DNA of 64,000 nt, taken from contig NZ_CP157874.1 in NCBI RefSeq assembly GCF_040214835.1, positions 1,368,001 to 1,432,000 on the forward strand. Reading direction: 5' to 3'. Position numbers and translations under genes: made by a program. This DNA is from Pseudomonas asiatica (GTDB lineage Bacteria > Pseudomonadota > Gammaproteobacteria > Pseudomonadales > Pseudomonadaceae). The notes below the pieces were generated by a model that ran no database searches, had not been told where the DNA came from, and worked only from the letters and a program-made list of their open reading frames with translations. The stretch's first letter is position 1; the number at the start of each line of letters is the position of its first letter. Shown piece after piece: positions 51,920 through 60,377 of this stretch.

Positions 51920-53413
51920 ATGTTCGAATCCGCCGAAATCGGCCACAGCATCGACAAGGAGGCTTACGACGCCGAGGTACCCGCTTTGCGCGAGGCCCTG
52001 CTCGAAGCCCAGTACGAACTCAAGCAGCAGGCGCGCTTCCCGGTAATCGTGCTGATCAACGGTATCGAAGGCGCCGGCAAGGGTGAGACGGTCAAACTGC
52101 TCAACGAGTGGATGGACCCGCGCATGATCGATGTGCTCACCTTCGACCAGCAGACCGACGAAGAGCTGGCGCGCCCGCCGGCCTGGCGCTACTGGCGGGC
52201 CCTGCCACCGAAGGGGCGGATGGGCGTGTTCTTCGGCAACTGGTACAGCCAGATGCTGCAGGGGCGGGTGCACGGGGTGTTCAAGGACGCCGTGCTCGAC
52301 CAGGCCATCACCGGCGCCGAACGGCTGGAGGAAATGCTGTGCGACGAAGGTGCGCTGATCATCAAGTTCTGGTTCCACCTGTCCAAGAAACAGATGAAGG
52401 CGCGGCTGAAATCGCTCAAGGACGACCCGCTGCACAGCTGGAAGATCAGCCCGCTGGACTGGCAGCAGTCGGAGACCTACGACCGTTTCGTGCGCTTTGG
52501 TGAGCGCGTGCTGCGCCGCACCAGCCGCGATTACGCGCCGTGGCATGTCATCGAGGGCGTCGACCCGAACTACCGCAGCCTGGCGGTAGGGCGCATCCTG
52601 CTGGAAAGCCTGCAGGCGGCACTGGACAACAACCCCAAAGGCAAGCACCGGGGCAACGTTGCTCCGCTGGGCCGCAGTATCGACCAGCGCAGCCTGCTTG
52701 GCGCGCTGGACATGACCCTGCGCCTGGACAAGTCCGACTACCAGGAGCAACTGGTCACCGAGCAGGCCCGCCTGGCCGGCCTGCTGCGCCACAAGCACAT
52801 GCGCCGGCATGCCTTGGTGGCGGTGTTCGAAGGCAACGACGCTGCCGGCAAGGGCGGCGCCATCCGCCGCGTGGCCGCCGCGCTGGACCCGCGCCAGTAC
52901 CGCATCGTGCCGATTGCCGCGCCCACTGAAGAAGAACGCGCGCAGCCTTACCTGTGGCGGTTCTGGCGGCACATTCCGGCGCGTGGCAAGTTCACCATCT
53001 TCGACCGTTCCTGGTATGGCCGGGTGCTGGTGGAGCGGGTGGAAGGCTTCTGCAGCCCGGCCGACTGGATGCGTGCCTACAGCGAGATCAACGATTTCGA
53101 GGAACAGCTGGTGAATGCCGGCACGGTGGTGGTCAAGTTCTGGCTGGCGATCGACCAGCAGACCCAGCTGGAGCGCTTCGAAGAGCGCGAGCAGATCCCG
53201 TTCAAGCGCTACAAGATCACCGAGGATGACTGGCGCAATCGCGACAAGTGGGACGACTATGTTCAGGCGGTGGGAGACATGGTCGACCGCACCAGCACCG
53301 AGATCGCGCCGTGGACGCTGGTGGAGGCCAACGACAAGCGCTGGGCGCGGGTGAAGGTGTTGCGCACCATCAACCAGGCGCTTGAGGCGGCGTTTGCCAG
53401 GGACAAGAAATAA
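51920..53413 (+). CDS. pap: Polyphosphate:AMP phosphotransferase (two-domain PPK2)
   Basis: Transfers phosphate from polyphosphate to AMP (class II PPK2/PAP). The 497-residue protein has two PPK2 domains. The first (about 40-250) has VLINGIEGAGKGETVKLLNE and DRFVRFGERVLRRTS; the second (about 295-490) has VAVFEGNDAAGKGGAIRRV and IFDRSWYGRVLVERVEGF. The second domain keeps the fuller set of lid and Walker B residues and is probably the catalytic one, as in known PAP enzymes. The start at 51920 has GAAGGAGCC upstream. Confidence 0.93.
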   Translation: MFESAEIGHSIDKEAYDAEVPALREALLEAQYELKQQARFPVIVLINGIEGAGKGETVKLLNEWMDPRMIDVLTFDQQTDEELARPPAWRYWRALPPKGRMGVFFGNWYSQMLQGRVHGVFKDAVLDQAITGAERLEEMLCDEGALIIKFWFHLSKKQMKARLKSLKDDPLHSWKISPLDWQQSETYDRFVRFGERVLRRTSRDYAPWHVIEGVDPNYRSLAVGRILLESLQAALDNNPKGKHRGNVAPLGRSIDQRSLLGALDMTLRLDKSDYQEQLVTEQARLAGLLRHKHMRRHALVAVFEGNDAAGKGGAIRRVAAALDPRQYRIVPIAAPTEEERAQPYLWRFWRHIPARGKFTIFDRSWYGRVLVERVEGFCSPADWMRAYSEINDFEEQLVNAGTVVVKFWLAIDQQTQLERFEEREQIPFKRYKITEDDWRNRDKWDDYVQAVGDMVDRTSTEIAPWTLVEANDKRWARVKVLRTINQALEAAFARDKK

Positions 53414-53433
53414 TCGAAGTTCCTGTTTGCCTG

Positions 53434-53500
53434 TGCCGGCCTCTTCGCGGGTGAACCCGCTCCCACAGGAATACCACAGGGCTGAATCTTGTGGGATCCT
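53434..53500. repeat. Left half of a REP pair split by the IS
   Basis: GGCCTCTTCGCGGGTGAACCCGCTCCCACAGG arm and most of the loop, up to the IS left end. The final TCCT (53497-53500) is the left target duplication. Confidence 0.88.
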
Positions 53501-53548
53501 TGGACTGCCCCCAAGAAGTTGGACACCAATCCAACCCTTGGGGGATCT

Positions 53549-54064
53549 ATGGGTAAATACACAGAGCAGTTCAAGCTCACGGCTATCACCGCTTACCTAG
53601 AGGGCAGCCGGGGCTTTCGCAAGGTGGCACAACACTTTGGCATCGATTTCAGCCTGCTTCGGCGCTGGGTTGCTGGCTACCAAGTCGATGCCAGCCTCAG
53701 CCCTCGCTCGCATGGTCGCCGCTACACCGAGGAATTCAAGCGGCGGGTGCTCAAGTACATGCTTGAGCATCGCCTGTCCCTGCGCCAAACAGCGGCGCAC
53801 TTTGACCTTGGACAGTCCTCACAGATAGGCATTTGGCTGCGGCAGCACTACAGTGGCAGTCCTGTAGCCACTCTCGCCAAACAAAGAAAATCAGCCGTGC
53901 CGAAGAAAATTAAGCCCATCAAGCCGACAGACACCAATGACGCAGAGAAATCTCGTGAGCAGTTGTTGAGCGAGCTCGAGTATCTGCGCATGGAGAATGA
54001 TGTCCTAAAGGAGTTAAAGGCTCTGCGAGAGGAGAAGGAGCGAACACGGACGAAAAAGCCCTGA
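53549..54064 (+). CDS. IS3-family transposase OrfA
   Basis: DNA-binding subunit of 171 residues with two helix-turn-helix regions (FKLTAITAYLEGSRGFRKVA, about 8-40; RYTEEFKRRVLKYMLEHRLS, about 58-90) and a C-terminal leucine-zipper-like coil (LLSELEYLRMENDVLKELKA). The last codons contain GAAAAAG (54052-54058), a likely -1 frameshift site that would fuse OrfA to OrfB. Confidence 0.93.
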   Translation: MGKYTEQFKLTAITAYLEGSRGFRKVAQHFGIDFSLLRRWVAGYQVDASLSPRSHGRRYTEEFKRRVLKYMLEHRLSLRQTAAHFDLGQSSQIGIWLRQHYSGSPVATLAKQRKSAVPKKIKPIKPTDTNDAEKSREQLLSELEYLRMENDVLKELKALREEKERTRTKKP

Positions 54065-54105
54065 TCGTCTGCAAATTCAGACATAAATATCCGCTGCCCG
54101 ACCTC

Positions 54106-54900
54106 TTGCAGATGGTGGGGTTGGCACGCAGTACCTTTTATTACCAGGTCAAGTGCCAGCAAAAGCCGGACAGGCACGCCTCGCTCAAGGAGTTGGTGCA
54201 GCGTGTCTATCACGAGGAGAAAGGGCTGTATGGCTACCGCCGCATTGCCCTTGCCATCAGGAATCAGGGGACCTTGGTCAACAAGAAGGTCATTGAACGG
54301 TTGATGGCTGAGCTTGGTTTGCAGTCCGTTGTACGCCCGAAGAAGTATCGATCCTATCGCGGCATTGTCGGCAAGGTGGCAATGAATTTGCTGGAGCGTA
54401 ATTTCGTCGCGCAACGCCCCAACCAGAAGTGGGTGACCGATGTCACTGAGTTCAAAGTGGCCCAACAAAAGCTCTACCTGTCGCCCGTGATGGACTTGTA
54501 CAACGGTGAGATCATCGCCTATGAAACAGCTTGCCGGCCTACCTATGGCTTGGTCGGGAACATGCTGGAAAAGGCGCTCGATGGGTTGGGTGAAAAGCCC
54601 AAGCTAGTGATCCACTCAGACCAGGGATGGCATTACCAGCAGCCCCAATACCGCCATAAGCTCGCAGCGCACGGTGTGAAGCAGAGCATGTCTCGCAAGG
54701 GTAATTGTCTGGATAATGCAGCGATGGAAAGCTTCTTCGGCACACTGAAGTCAGAGTTCTTCTACCTGAAGCGCTTTGAAAGCGTCGAACAGCTGAAGGC
54801 GGGCCTGGAGGAGTACATCCATTACTACAACCATGACCGCATCAGGCTGAAACTCAATGGCCTGAGCCCTGTCAGCTACAGGACTCAGGCCACGGGCTAA
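54106..54900 (+). CDS. IS3-family transposase OrfB (DDE integrase domain)
   Basis: Catalytic part of the transposase, in the -1 frame relative to OrfA. It has an HTH_21 region (ARSTFYYQVK, YGYRRIALAIRNQG) and the rve/DDE core: VTDVTEF (Asp), VIHSDQGWHYQ (Asp) and NCLDNAAMESFFGTLKSE (Glu). HSDQGWHY is typical of the IS150 group. The frame is open upstream to at least 54058 (KYPLPDLLQMVGL), so the natural product is probably an OrfAB fusion made by frameshifting; the listed TTG start is only a convention. Confidence 0.93.
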   Translation: MQMVGLARSTFYYQVKCQQKPDRHASLKELVQRVYHEEKGLYGYRRIALAIRNQGTLVNKKVIERLMAELGLQSVVRPKKYRSYRGIVGKVAMNLLERNFVAQRPNQKWVTDVTEFKVAQQKLYLSPVMDLYNGEIIAYETACRPTYGLVGNMLEKALDGLGEKPKLVIHSDQGWHYQQPQYRHKLAAHGVKQSMSRKGNCLDNAAMESFFGTLKSEFFYLKRFESVEQLKAGLEEYIHYYNHDRIRLKLNGLSPVSYRTQATG

Positions 54901-54928
54901 AACTGTCCAACTTTTCGGGGGCAGTCCA

Positions 54929-54963
54929 TCCTTGTGGGAGCGGGTTTACCCGCGAAGAGGCCA
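54929..54963. repeat. Right half of the REP pair split by the IS
   Basis: Begins with the second TCCT target copy and continues TGTGGGAGCGGGTTTACCCG to the GAAGAGGCC end. Confidence 0.88.
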
Positions 54964-55099
54964 GAACAGGCAGCACAACTGCCAAGCCATGCCGTAGAAG
55001 AATGACCTGATGAATTCTTTTCCCGGCATCCGCCACCGTCCCCGCCCTCCAAGCCCGTAGAATTCAACTACCCCCACCACGGGCTTGATCGAGGATTTT

Positions 55100-56065
55100 A
55101 TGCACACCATTACCGGCCGCTGGGGCTATGGCCTGTTCCTGGCACTTCTGACCGCATTGCTCTGGGGCATCCTGCCGATCAAGCTCAAGCAGGTGCTGCA
55201 AGTGGTCGACCCGGTCACCGTCACCTGGTACCGCCTGCTGGTCTCCGGTGGCCTGCTGTTCGCCTGGCTGGCCGCCAAGCGCAGGTTGCCCTCCTTGCGC
55301 AAACTGGCGCCCAAGGGCAAAGGCCTTGTGGTAGTGGCCGTGCTTGGCCTGATGGGCAACTACGTGTTGTACCTGATCGGCCTCAACCTGCTCAGCCCGG
55401 GCACCGCGCAACTGGTTGTGCAGATCGGCCCGGTGCTGTTGCTGGTGGCAAGCGTGTTCGTGTTCCGCGAGCGTTTCAGCCTGGGGCAGGGCGTGGGCCT
55501 GCTGATCCTGCTGGCGGGGTTCGGGCTGTTTTTCAACCAGCGTTTGGAAGAGCTGCTGACCTCGCTCGGCACCTATACCACCGGCGTGCTGACCATCCTG
55601 CTGGCCACCAGCATCTGGGTGTTCTATGCGCTTAGCCAGAAGCAGCTGCTGACTGTGTGGCATTCGCAGCAGGTAATGATGGTGATCTACCTCAGCTGCG
55701 CCGCGCTGCTGACGCCCTGGGTCCACCCGTTGGAGGCGTTGCAGCTGACCCCGGTGCAAGGCTGGCTGTTGCTGGCCTGTTGCCTGAATACCCTGGTGGC
55801 CTATGGCGCGTTCGCCGAGGCGCTGGCGCACTGGGAGGCGTCGCGGGTGAGTGCCACGCTGGCGCTGACCCCGCTGGTGACCTTTGTTGCGGTGGCACTG
55901 GCGGCGTTGGTGTGGCCTGAGTATGTGCACGCCGAGGACATCAATGCCCTGGGTTATGTGGGGGCAGTGACGGTGGTGCTGGGCTCTGCGCTGGTGGCGC
56001 TGGGGCCTTCGCTGGTGGCCGGGTGGCGCGCCCGCAAGTTCAAGAGGGTTGCGCGCTCTGTGTAG
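55100..56065 (+). CDS. EamA/DMT-family transporter, RarD-like
   Basis: Inner-membrane exporter-type protein of 321 residues with ten predicted helices in two EamA repeats (about 15-150 and 160-310). Segments include LLTALLWGILPIKLKQVLQV, YLIGLNLLSPGTAQLVVQIG and AEALAHWEASRVSATLALTP. Substrate unknown; relatives move amino acids or metabolites. The start at 55100 follows GAGGATTTT. Its TAG stop lies inside the first arm of the following REP. Confidence 0.88.
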   Translation: MHTITGRWGYGLFLALLTALLWGILPIKLKQVLQVVDPVTVTWYRLLVSGGLLFAWLAAKRRLPSLRKLAPKGKGLVVVAVLGLMGNYVLYLIGLNLLSPGTAQLVVQIGPVLLLVASVFVFRERFSLGQGVGLLILLAGFGLFFNQRLEELLTSLGTYTTGVLTILLATSIWVFYALSQKQLLTVWHSQQVMMVIYLSCAALLTPWVHPLEALQLTPVQGWLLLACCLNTLVAYGAFAEALAHWEASRVSATLALTPLVTFVAVALAALVWPEYVHAEDINALGYVGAVTVVLGSALVALGPSLVAGWRARKFKRVARSV

Positions 56066-56175
56066 GAGCGGCCTTGTGTCGCGATGGGCTGCGCAGCAGC
56101 CCCAGAAATCTCGGCAGCGACATAGATTTTTGGGGGCTGCTGCGCAGCCCATCGCGACACAAGGCCGCTCCTACA
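56061..56175. repeat. REP pair with perfect 43-bp arms, outward orientation
   Basis: Left arm 56061-56103 and right arm 56133-56175 are exact reverse complements over 43 bp, with a 29-bp loop. The left arm includes the stop codon of the EamA gene. The element order is inverted relative to the other pairs of this class. Confidence 0.92.
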
Positions 56176-56197
56176 GGGGAGCGCGGTCTCTGAGCTG

Positions 56198-57592
56198 TCA
56201 GCTCTTGCCCCCCGGAGCCAGCATGTTCTCCGGCCTCACCCACTGGTCGAACTGCTCATTGGTCAGGTACTTCAACTCCAGTGCCGCCTCGCGCAAGGTC
56301 TTGCCTTCGCCATAGGCCTTCTTGGCAATTTCCGCCGCCTTGTCATAGCCAATATGCGGGTTCAGTGCCGTCACCAGCATCAACCCCCGTTCCAGGTGCG
56401 CCGCCATCTGCTCGGCATCCGGCTCGATGCCCGCCACGCAGTGCTGCTGGAAGTTGCGGCAGCCGTCAGCCAGCAATTCGATCGACTGCAGCAGGTTGTG
56501 GATGATCACCGGCTTGAACACGTTCAGCTGCAAATGCCCCTGGCTGGCGGCAAAGCCGATCGCCGCGTCGTTGCCCAGCACCTGGCAGGCCAGCATCGAC
56601 AGCGCTTCGCACTGGGTCGGGTTGACCTTGCCTGGCATGATCGAGCTGCCCGGCTCGTTGGCCGGCAGGCGTACCTCGGCCAGCCCGGCGCGCGGGCCGG
56701 AACCCAGCAGGCGCAGGTCGTTGGCGATCTTCATCAGGGCCACGGCCAGGGTCTTCAGGGCGCCGGCCAGGCTGGTCAGCGGCTCGTGGCCGGCGAGGGC
56801 AGCGAACTTGTTCGGCGCAGTGACGAACGGCAGGCCGGACAACGCCGCCAGCTCGGCGGCGATGGCCTCGGCAAAACCATGCGGGGCGTTGAGCCCGGTA
56901 CCCACGGCAGTGCCGCCCTGGGCCAGTTCGCACACCGCCGGCAGGGTGGCGCGGATGGCGCGCTGGGCGTAGTCGAGCTGGGCGACGAAGGCCGACACTT
57001 CCTGGCCGAAGGTGATCGGCGTGGCGTCCATCATGTGCGTGCGGCCGGTCTTCACCAGCTTGTGGTGGCGTGCCGACAGCTCGGCCAGCCCCGAGGACAG
57101 CTCTGCGATGGCCGGCAGCAGCTTGTCGTGCACCGCGTGCGCCGCAGCGATGTGCATGGCGGTGGGGAAGCAGTCGTTGGAACTCTGCGAGCGGTTGACG
57201 TGGTCGTTGGGGTGCACGGGTGCCTTGCCGCCACGGCCCTTGCCGGCCAGTTCGTTGGCCCGCCCGGCGATCACTTCGTTGACGTTCATGTTGCTCTGGG
57301 TGCCGCTGCCGGTCTGCCAGACCACCAGCGGGAACTGGTCGTCATGCTGGCCGCCCAGCACTTCGTCGGCGGCCTGCTCGATCAGCCGGGCGATGTCGGC
57401 TGGCAAGTCGCCGTTACGGTCGTTGACGCGGGCCGCGGCCTTCTTGATCAGCGCCAGGGCGTGCAGCACCGCGATGGGCATGCGTTCCTTGCCAATGGCG
57501 AAGTTGATCAGCGAACGCTGGGTCTGCGCACCCCAGTAGGCGTCCTCAGGAACTTCGACCGGGCCCAGGCTGTCTGTCTCGATACGGCTCAT
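56198..57592 (-). CDS. fumC: Class II fumarate hydratase
   Basis: Interconverts fumarate and malate in the TCA cycle without an iron-sulfur cluster. The 464-residue length and motifs fit Fum[37 protein letters not shown] (catalytic His) and the [16 protein letters not shown] loop with the catalytic Ser. The start at 57592 ([15 protein letters not shown]) matches the family. In pseudomonads fumC is often iron-regulated together with sodA; no Fur box was confirmed here. Confidence 0.95.
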   Translation of the reverse strand: MSRIETDSLGPVEVPEDAYWGAQTQRSLINFAIGKERMPIAVLHALALIKKAAARVNDRNGDLPADIARLIEQAADEVLGGQHDDQFPLVVWQTGSGTQSNMNVNEVIAGRANELAGKGRGGKAPVHPNDHVNRSQSSNDCFPTAMHIAAAHAVHDKLLPAIAELSSGLAELSARHHKLVKTGRTHMMDATPITFGQEVSAFVAQLDYAQRAIRATLPAVCELAQGGTAVGTGLNAPHGFAEAIAAELAALSGLPFVTAPNKFAALAGHEPLTSLAGALKTLAVALMKIANDLRLLGSGPRAGLAEVRLPANEPGSSIMPGKVNPTQCEALSMLACQVLGNDAAIGFAASQGHLQLNVFKPVIIHNLLQSIELLADGCRNFQQHCVAGIEPDAEQMAAHLERGLMLVTALNPHIGYDKAAEIAKKAYGEGKTLREAALELKYLTNEQFDQWVRPENMLAPGGKS

Positions 57593-57747
57593 TCTGTACT
57601 CACTCCTGTGTAGTTCGAAATCGCAGTTTAGGCCCTGATTCGACCGAGCGGTTCCGTCGCTCGTCGTGCCACTTGAGCACATCGCCACCACGGCGCAGAA
57701 TGCTCTACTCTGAGGTACCCGCCTCCCTCTCTTCTGAAGGAAATGCA

Positions 57748-58272
57748 ATGACCCGTCTCCGTGTCCTTTGTGCCGCCGTTGCCCTGGCTTGCGCCAGCGG
57801 CCAGGTACTCGCTGCCACCGCCAGCCACAACGCTGCTGCCGAGAAATTCCTGACCCTGGCCAACGCCGACAAGCTGGGCACCCCGGTGTACATGCAGGTC
57901 CAGCAGATGTTCGCCCAGCGTTTCGCCCAGACCAAGGCCCCGACCACCAAGCAGGCGGTGCTGGAAAGCTACCAGGCCAAGGCCAACGCCGCGCTGGACA
58001 ACGCCATCGGCTGGAACAAGCTGAAGCCGAAGATGGTCGACCTGTACACCCAGACCTTCACCGAGCAGGAGCTCAAGGACCTGGTCAAGTTCTACGAATC
58101 GCCGCTGGGCAAGAAAGTGCTGCGCGAAATGCCCAAGGTCACCCAGCAGTCGGCCCAGCTGACCCAGCAGAGCCTGGAGCCAGCGGTACCGGTGGTGAAC
58201 AAGCTGCTGGACGACATGACCAAGGAGCTGGACCCGAACGCTGGCAAGGCCGCCGCCCCGGCGAAGAAGTGA
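57748..58272 (+). CDS. DUF2059 exported protein
   Basis: A 174-residue secreted protein with a signal peptide ([22 protein letters not shown], cleavage near LAA-TA). The DUF2059 helical domain covers about 85-150: [20 protein letters not shown] and [15 protein letters not shown]. Ala/Lys-rich C-terminus. Function unknown. The ATG follows GAAGGAAATGCA. It is divergent from fumC and 10 bp before the bolA gene, so they are likely co-transcribed. Confidence 0.9.
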   Translation: MTRLRVLCAAVALACASGQVLAATASHNAAAEKFLTLANADKLGTPVYMQVQQMFAQRFAQTKAPTTKQAVLESYQAKANAALDNAIGWNKLKPKMVDLYTQTFTEQELKDLVKFYESPLGKKVLREMPKVTQQSAQLTQQSLEPAVPVVNKLLDDMTKELDPNAGKAAAPAKK

Positions 58273-58282
58273 GTACGCCGCG

Positions 58283-58579
58283 ATGACCATGCAACAGCGT
58301 ATCGAACAGCAGCTGGCCGCCCTGGCGCCGCAACACCTGCAAGTGCTCAACGAAAGCCACATGCACAGTCGTGGTCAGGAGACCCACTACAAGGCAGTGA
58401 TCGTCAGCGAGCAGTTTGCCGGGTTGAACAGCGTCAAGCGCCACCAGAAGGTGTACGCCACCATGGGTGAGCTGATGGGCGAGATCCATGCCCTGGCCAT
58501 CCACACCTACACCGCCGAAGAATGGGCCAAGGTCGGCGTTGCACCGGCCTCGCCGGTGTGCGCGGGCGGCGGGCACTGA
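58283..58579 (+). CDS. bolA: BolA-family protein
   Basis: A 98-residue protein with the BolA fold: MQQRIEQQLAALAPQHLQVL, ESHMHSRGQETHYKAVIVS and LNSVKRHQKVYATMGELMG, ending with HALAIHTYTAEEW. The conserved His residues for iron-sulfur sharing with monothiol glutaredoxins are present. The C-terminal extension SPVCAGGGH carries a further Cys/His. Start is ATG at 58283 or two codons later at 58289. Confidence 0.9.
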   Translation: MTMQQRIEQQLAALAPQHLQVLNESHMHSRGQETHYKAVIVSEQFAGLNSVKRHQKVYATMGELMGEIHALAIHTYTAEEWAKVGVAPASPVCAGGGH

Positions 58580-58616
58580 AACCTTGCTGTTGTTCTGGTA
58601 GAATCCTGCAAAATCC

Positions 58617-58741
58617 GGGGGCCGCTTTGCGGCCCTTTCGCGACACAAGGCCGCTCCTACAGGGGATCGCAACAGCCATCGGGTTGTGCATTCCCTTGTA
58701 GGAGCGGCCTTGTGTCGCGAAAGGGGCGCAAAGCGCCCCCA
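58617..58741. repeat. REP pair (CGCGACACAAGGCCGCTCC type)
   Basis: Inverted arms of the second class with GGGGGCCGCTTTGC...GCAAAGCGCCCCC flanks, between bolA and trhO. Confidence 0.88.
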
Positions 58742-58808
58742 AGCTTTTTCTACACCTGTCAAACCCGGTCCGCCCCTTACGAGGGCAACCACCTGGAGAT
58801 TCTGCTTC

Positions 58809-59741
58809 ATGTCCCAACCCATCGTCGTCGCGGCGCTGTACAAGTTCGTCACCCTGGAAGACTACGTCGAGCTGCGCGAGCCGCTGCTCAAGACCATGCT
58901 CGACAACAACGTCAAGGGCACCCTGCTGCTGGCCCACGAGGGCATCAACGGCACCGTGTCGGCCACCCGCGAAGGCATCGACGGCCTGCTGGCCTGGCTG
59001 CGCAACGACCCGCGCCTGGTCGATGTCGACCACAAGGAATCGTACTGCGACGAACAGCCGTTCTACCGCACCAAGGTCAAGCTCAAGAAAGAGATCGTCA
59101 CCCTCGGCGTGCCGGGCGTGGACCCGAACCAGGCGGTCGGCACCTACGTCGAGCCCAAGGACTGGAACGCGCTGATCAGCGACCCGGAAGTGCTGCTGAT
59201 CGACACCCGCAACGACTACGAAGTGGCCATCGGTACCTTCAAGGGCGCCATCGACCCGAAGACCGAAACCTTCCGCGAGTTCCCCGACTACATCAAGGCC
59301 AACTTCGACCCCAGCAAGCACAAGAAGGTTGCCATGTTCTGCACCGGCGGTATCCGTTGCGAAAAAGCCTCCAGCTACATGCTCGGTGAAGGCTTCGAGG
59401 CGGTCTATCATCTTAAGGGCGGCATCCTGAAATACTTCGAGGAAGTGCCTCAGGAAGAAAGCCTGTGGGACGGCGACTGCTTCGTCTTCGACAACCGCGT
59501 CACGGTGCGCCATGACCTGAGCGAAGGCGAGTACGACCAGTGCCACGCCTGCCGCCACCCGATCAATGCAGAGGAGCGCGCGTCCGAGCACTATTCGCCA
59601 GGGGTCAGCTGCCCGCATTGCTGGGACACCCTGAGCGAGAAGACCCGGCGTAGCGCCATCGACCGGCAGAAGCAGATCGAGCTGGCCAAGGCCCGCAACC
59701 TGCCGCACCCGATCGGTTACAACTACAAAGCCGAGGCTTGA
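58809..59741 (+). CDS. trhO: tRNA uridine(34) hydroxylase TrhO (rhodanese-like)
   Basis: Oxygen-dependent formation of 5-hydroxyuridine in tRNA wobble positions (YceA/TrhO). The 310-residue protein has an N-terminal acylphosphatase-like domain (about 1-95: [20 protein letters not shown]). The rhodanese domain (about 120-215) carries catalytic Cys in [20 protein letters not shown]-terminal Cys-rich region follows ([13 protein letters not shown] and CPHCWDTL), which may bind zinc. It is the first gene of a likely three-gene unit with the DsbA-like protein and ABC exporter. Confidence 0.94.
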   Translation: MSQPIVVAALYKFVTLEDYVELREPLLKTMLDNNVKGTLLLAHEGINGTVSATREGIDGLLAWLRNDPRLVDVDHKESYCDEQPFYRTKVKLKKEIVTLGVPGVDPNQAVGTYVEPKDWNALISDPEVLLIDTRNDYEVAIGTFKGAIDPKTETFREFPDYIKANFDPSKHKKVAMFCTGGIRCEKASSYMLGEGFEAVYHLKGGILKYFEEVPQEESLWDGDCFVFDNRVTVRHDLSEGEYDQCHACRHPINAEERASEHYSPGVSCPHCWDTLSEKTRRSAIDRQKQIELAKARNLPHPIGYNYKAEA

Positions 59742-59744
59742 TGC

Positions 59745-60377
59745 ATGTCTGCACGCCTGATCTATGTGATGGACCCGATGTGCTCCTGGTGCTGGGGTTT
59801 CGCACCCGTGGCCGCGGCCCTGATCGCCCAGGCGCGTGACGCAGGCGTGCCCACCCGCCTGGTGCCGGGCGGGCTGCGTACCGGCGGCAGTGCCCTGGAC
59901 AGCTCTACCCGCAAGTACATCCTCGAACACTGGCAGGCGGTGGCCGATGCCACCGGCCAGCCGTTCCGCTTCGAGGGGGCCATGCCCGACGGCTTCGTCT
60001 ACGATACCGAGCCGGCCTGCCGTGCCCTGGTCACCGCCCGCGAACTGGACGCCGAGCGCGTCTGGCCGCTGCTGGCGCTGATCCAGCGTTCGTTCTACGA
60101 GCAAGGCGTGGACGTTACCGTTGCACCGCATCTGGTCGACCTGGCCGAACAGGCAGGCTTCGACCGTGCCGTGTTCGCCGAGGCCTTCGCCCGTGCCGAC
60201 ACCCGCGCCGCCACTGCAGCCGATTTCAGCTGGGCCCAGGACCTGGGCATCGCCGGTTTCCCGACCTTGCTTGCCGAACGCAATGGCCAACTGGCCCTGC
60301 TGACCAACGGCTACCAGCCGCTGGAGCGCCTGCAACCCTTGCTCGGCCGCTGGCTGCAGCAGGCCGCCTGTGCTTGA
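59745..60377 (+). CDS. DsbA-family (FrnE-like) thiol oxidoreductase
   Basis: A 210-residue protein with CSWC at residues 13-16 (VMDPMCSWCWGFAPV), the thioredoxin-fold active site, and the cis-Pro loop AGFPTLL. It lacks a signal peptide, so it is probably cytoplasmic, like FrnE. It begins three bases after trhO and overlaps the ABC exporter gene by eight bases. Confidence 0.9.
   Translation: MSARLIYVMDPMCSWCWGFAPVAAALIAQARDAGVPTRLVPGGLRTGGSALDSSTRKYILEHWQAVADATGQPFRFEGAMPDGFVYDTEPACRALVTARELDAERVWPLLALIQRSFYEQGVDVTVAPHLVDLAEQAGFDRAVFAEAFARADTRAATAADFSWAQDLGIAGFPTLLAERNGQLALLTNGYQPLERLQPLLGRWLQQAACA

Larger units (their letters stand above)
53501..54928 (+). mobile_element. IS3-family (IS150-type) insertion sequence, complete
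   Basis: A 1428-bp element with terminal inverted repeats of about 25 bp: TGGACTGCCCCCAAGAAGTT at the left and complementary sequence ending GGGGGCAGTCCA at the right, with three mismatches. A 4-bp duplication TCCT flanks it (53497-53500 and 54929-54932). It carries two overlapping-phase open frames with an HTH OrfA and a DDE OrfB. Both frames are intact, so it may be active. Removing it restores a normal REP pair, which shows the insertion is more recent than the REP. Confidence 0.95.

Noticed and set aside
53489..53548. Longer OrfA start reading out of the IS left end
   Set aside because: The ATG at 53549 inside the element follows a GGGGGATC ribosome site and matches IS3 OrfA starts; the extension begins in host REP DNA.
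57748..58579. DUF2059 gene and bolA as a toxin-antitoxin pair
   Set aside because: The first product is exported and the second is a clear BolA; neither fits a toxin or antitoxin family.
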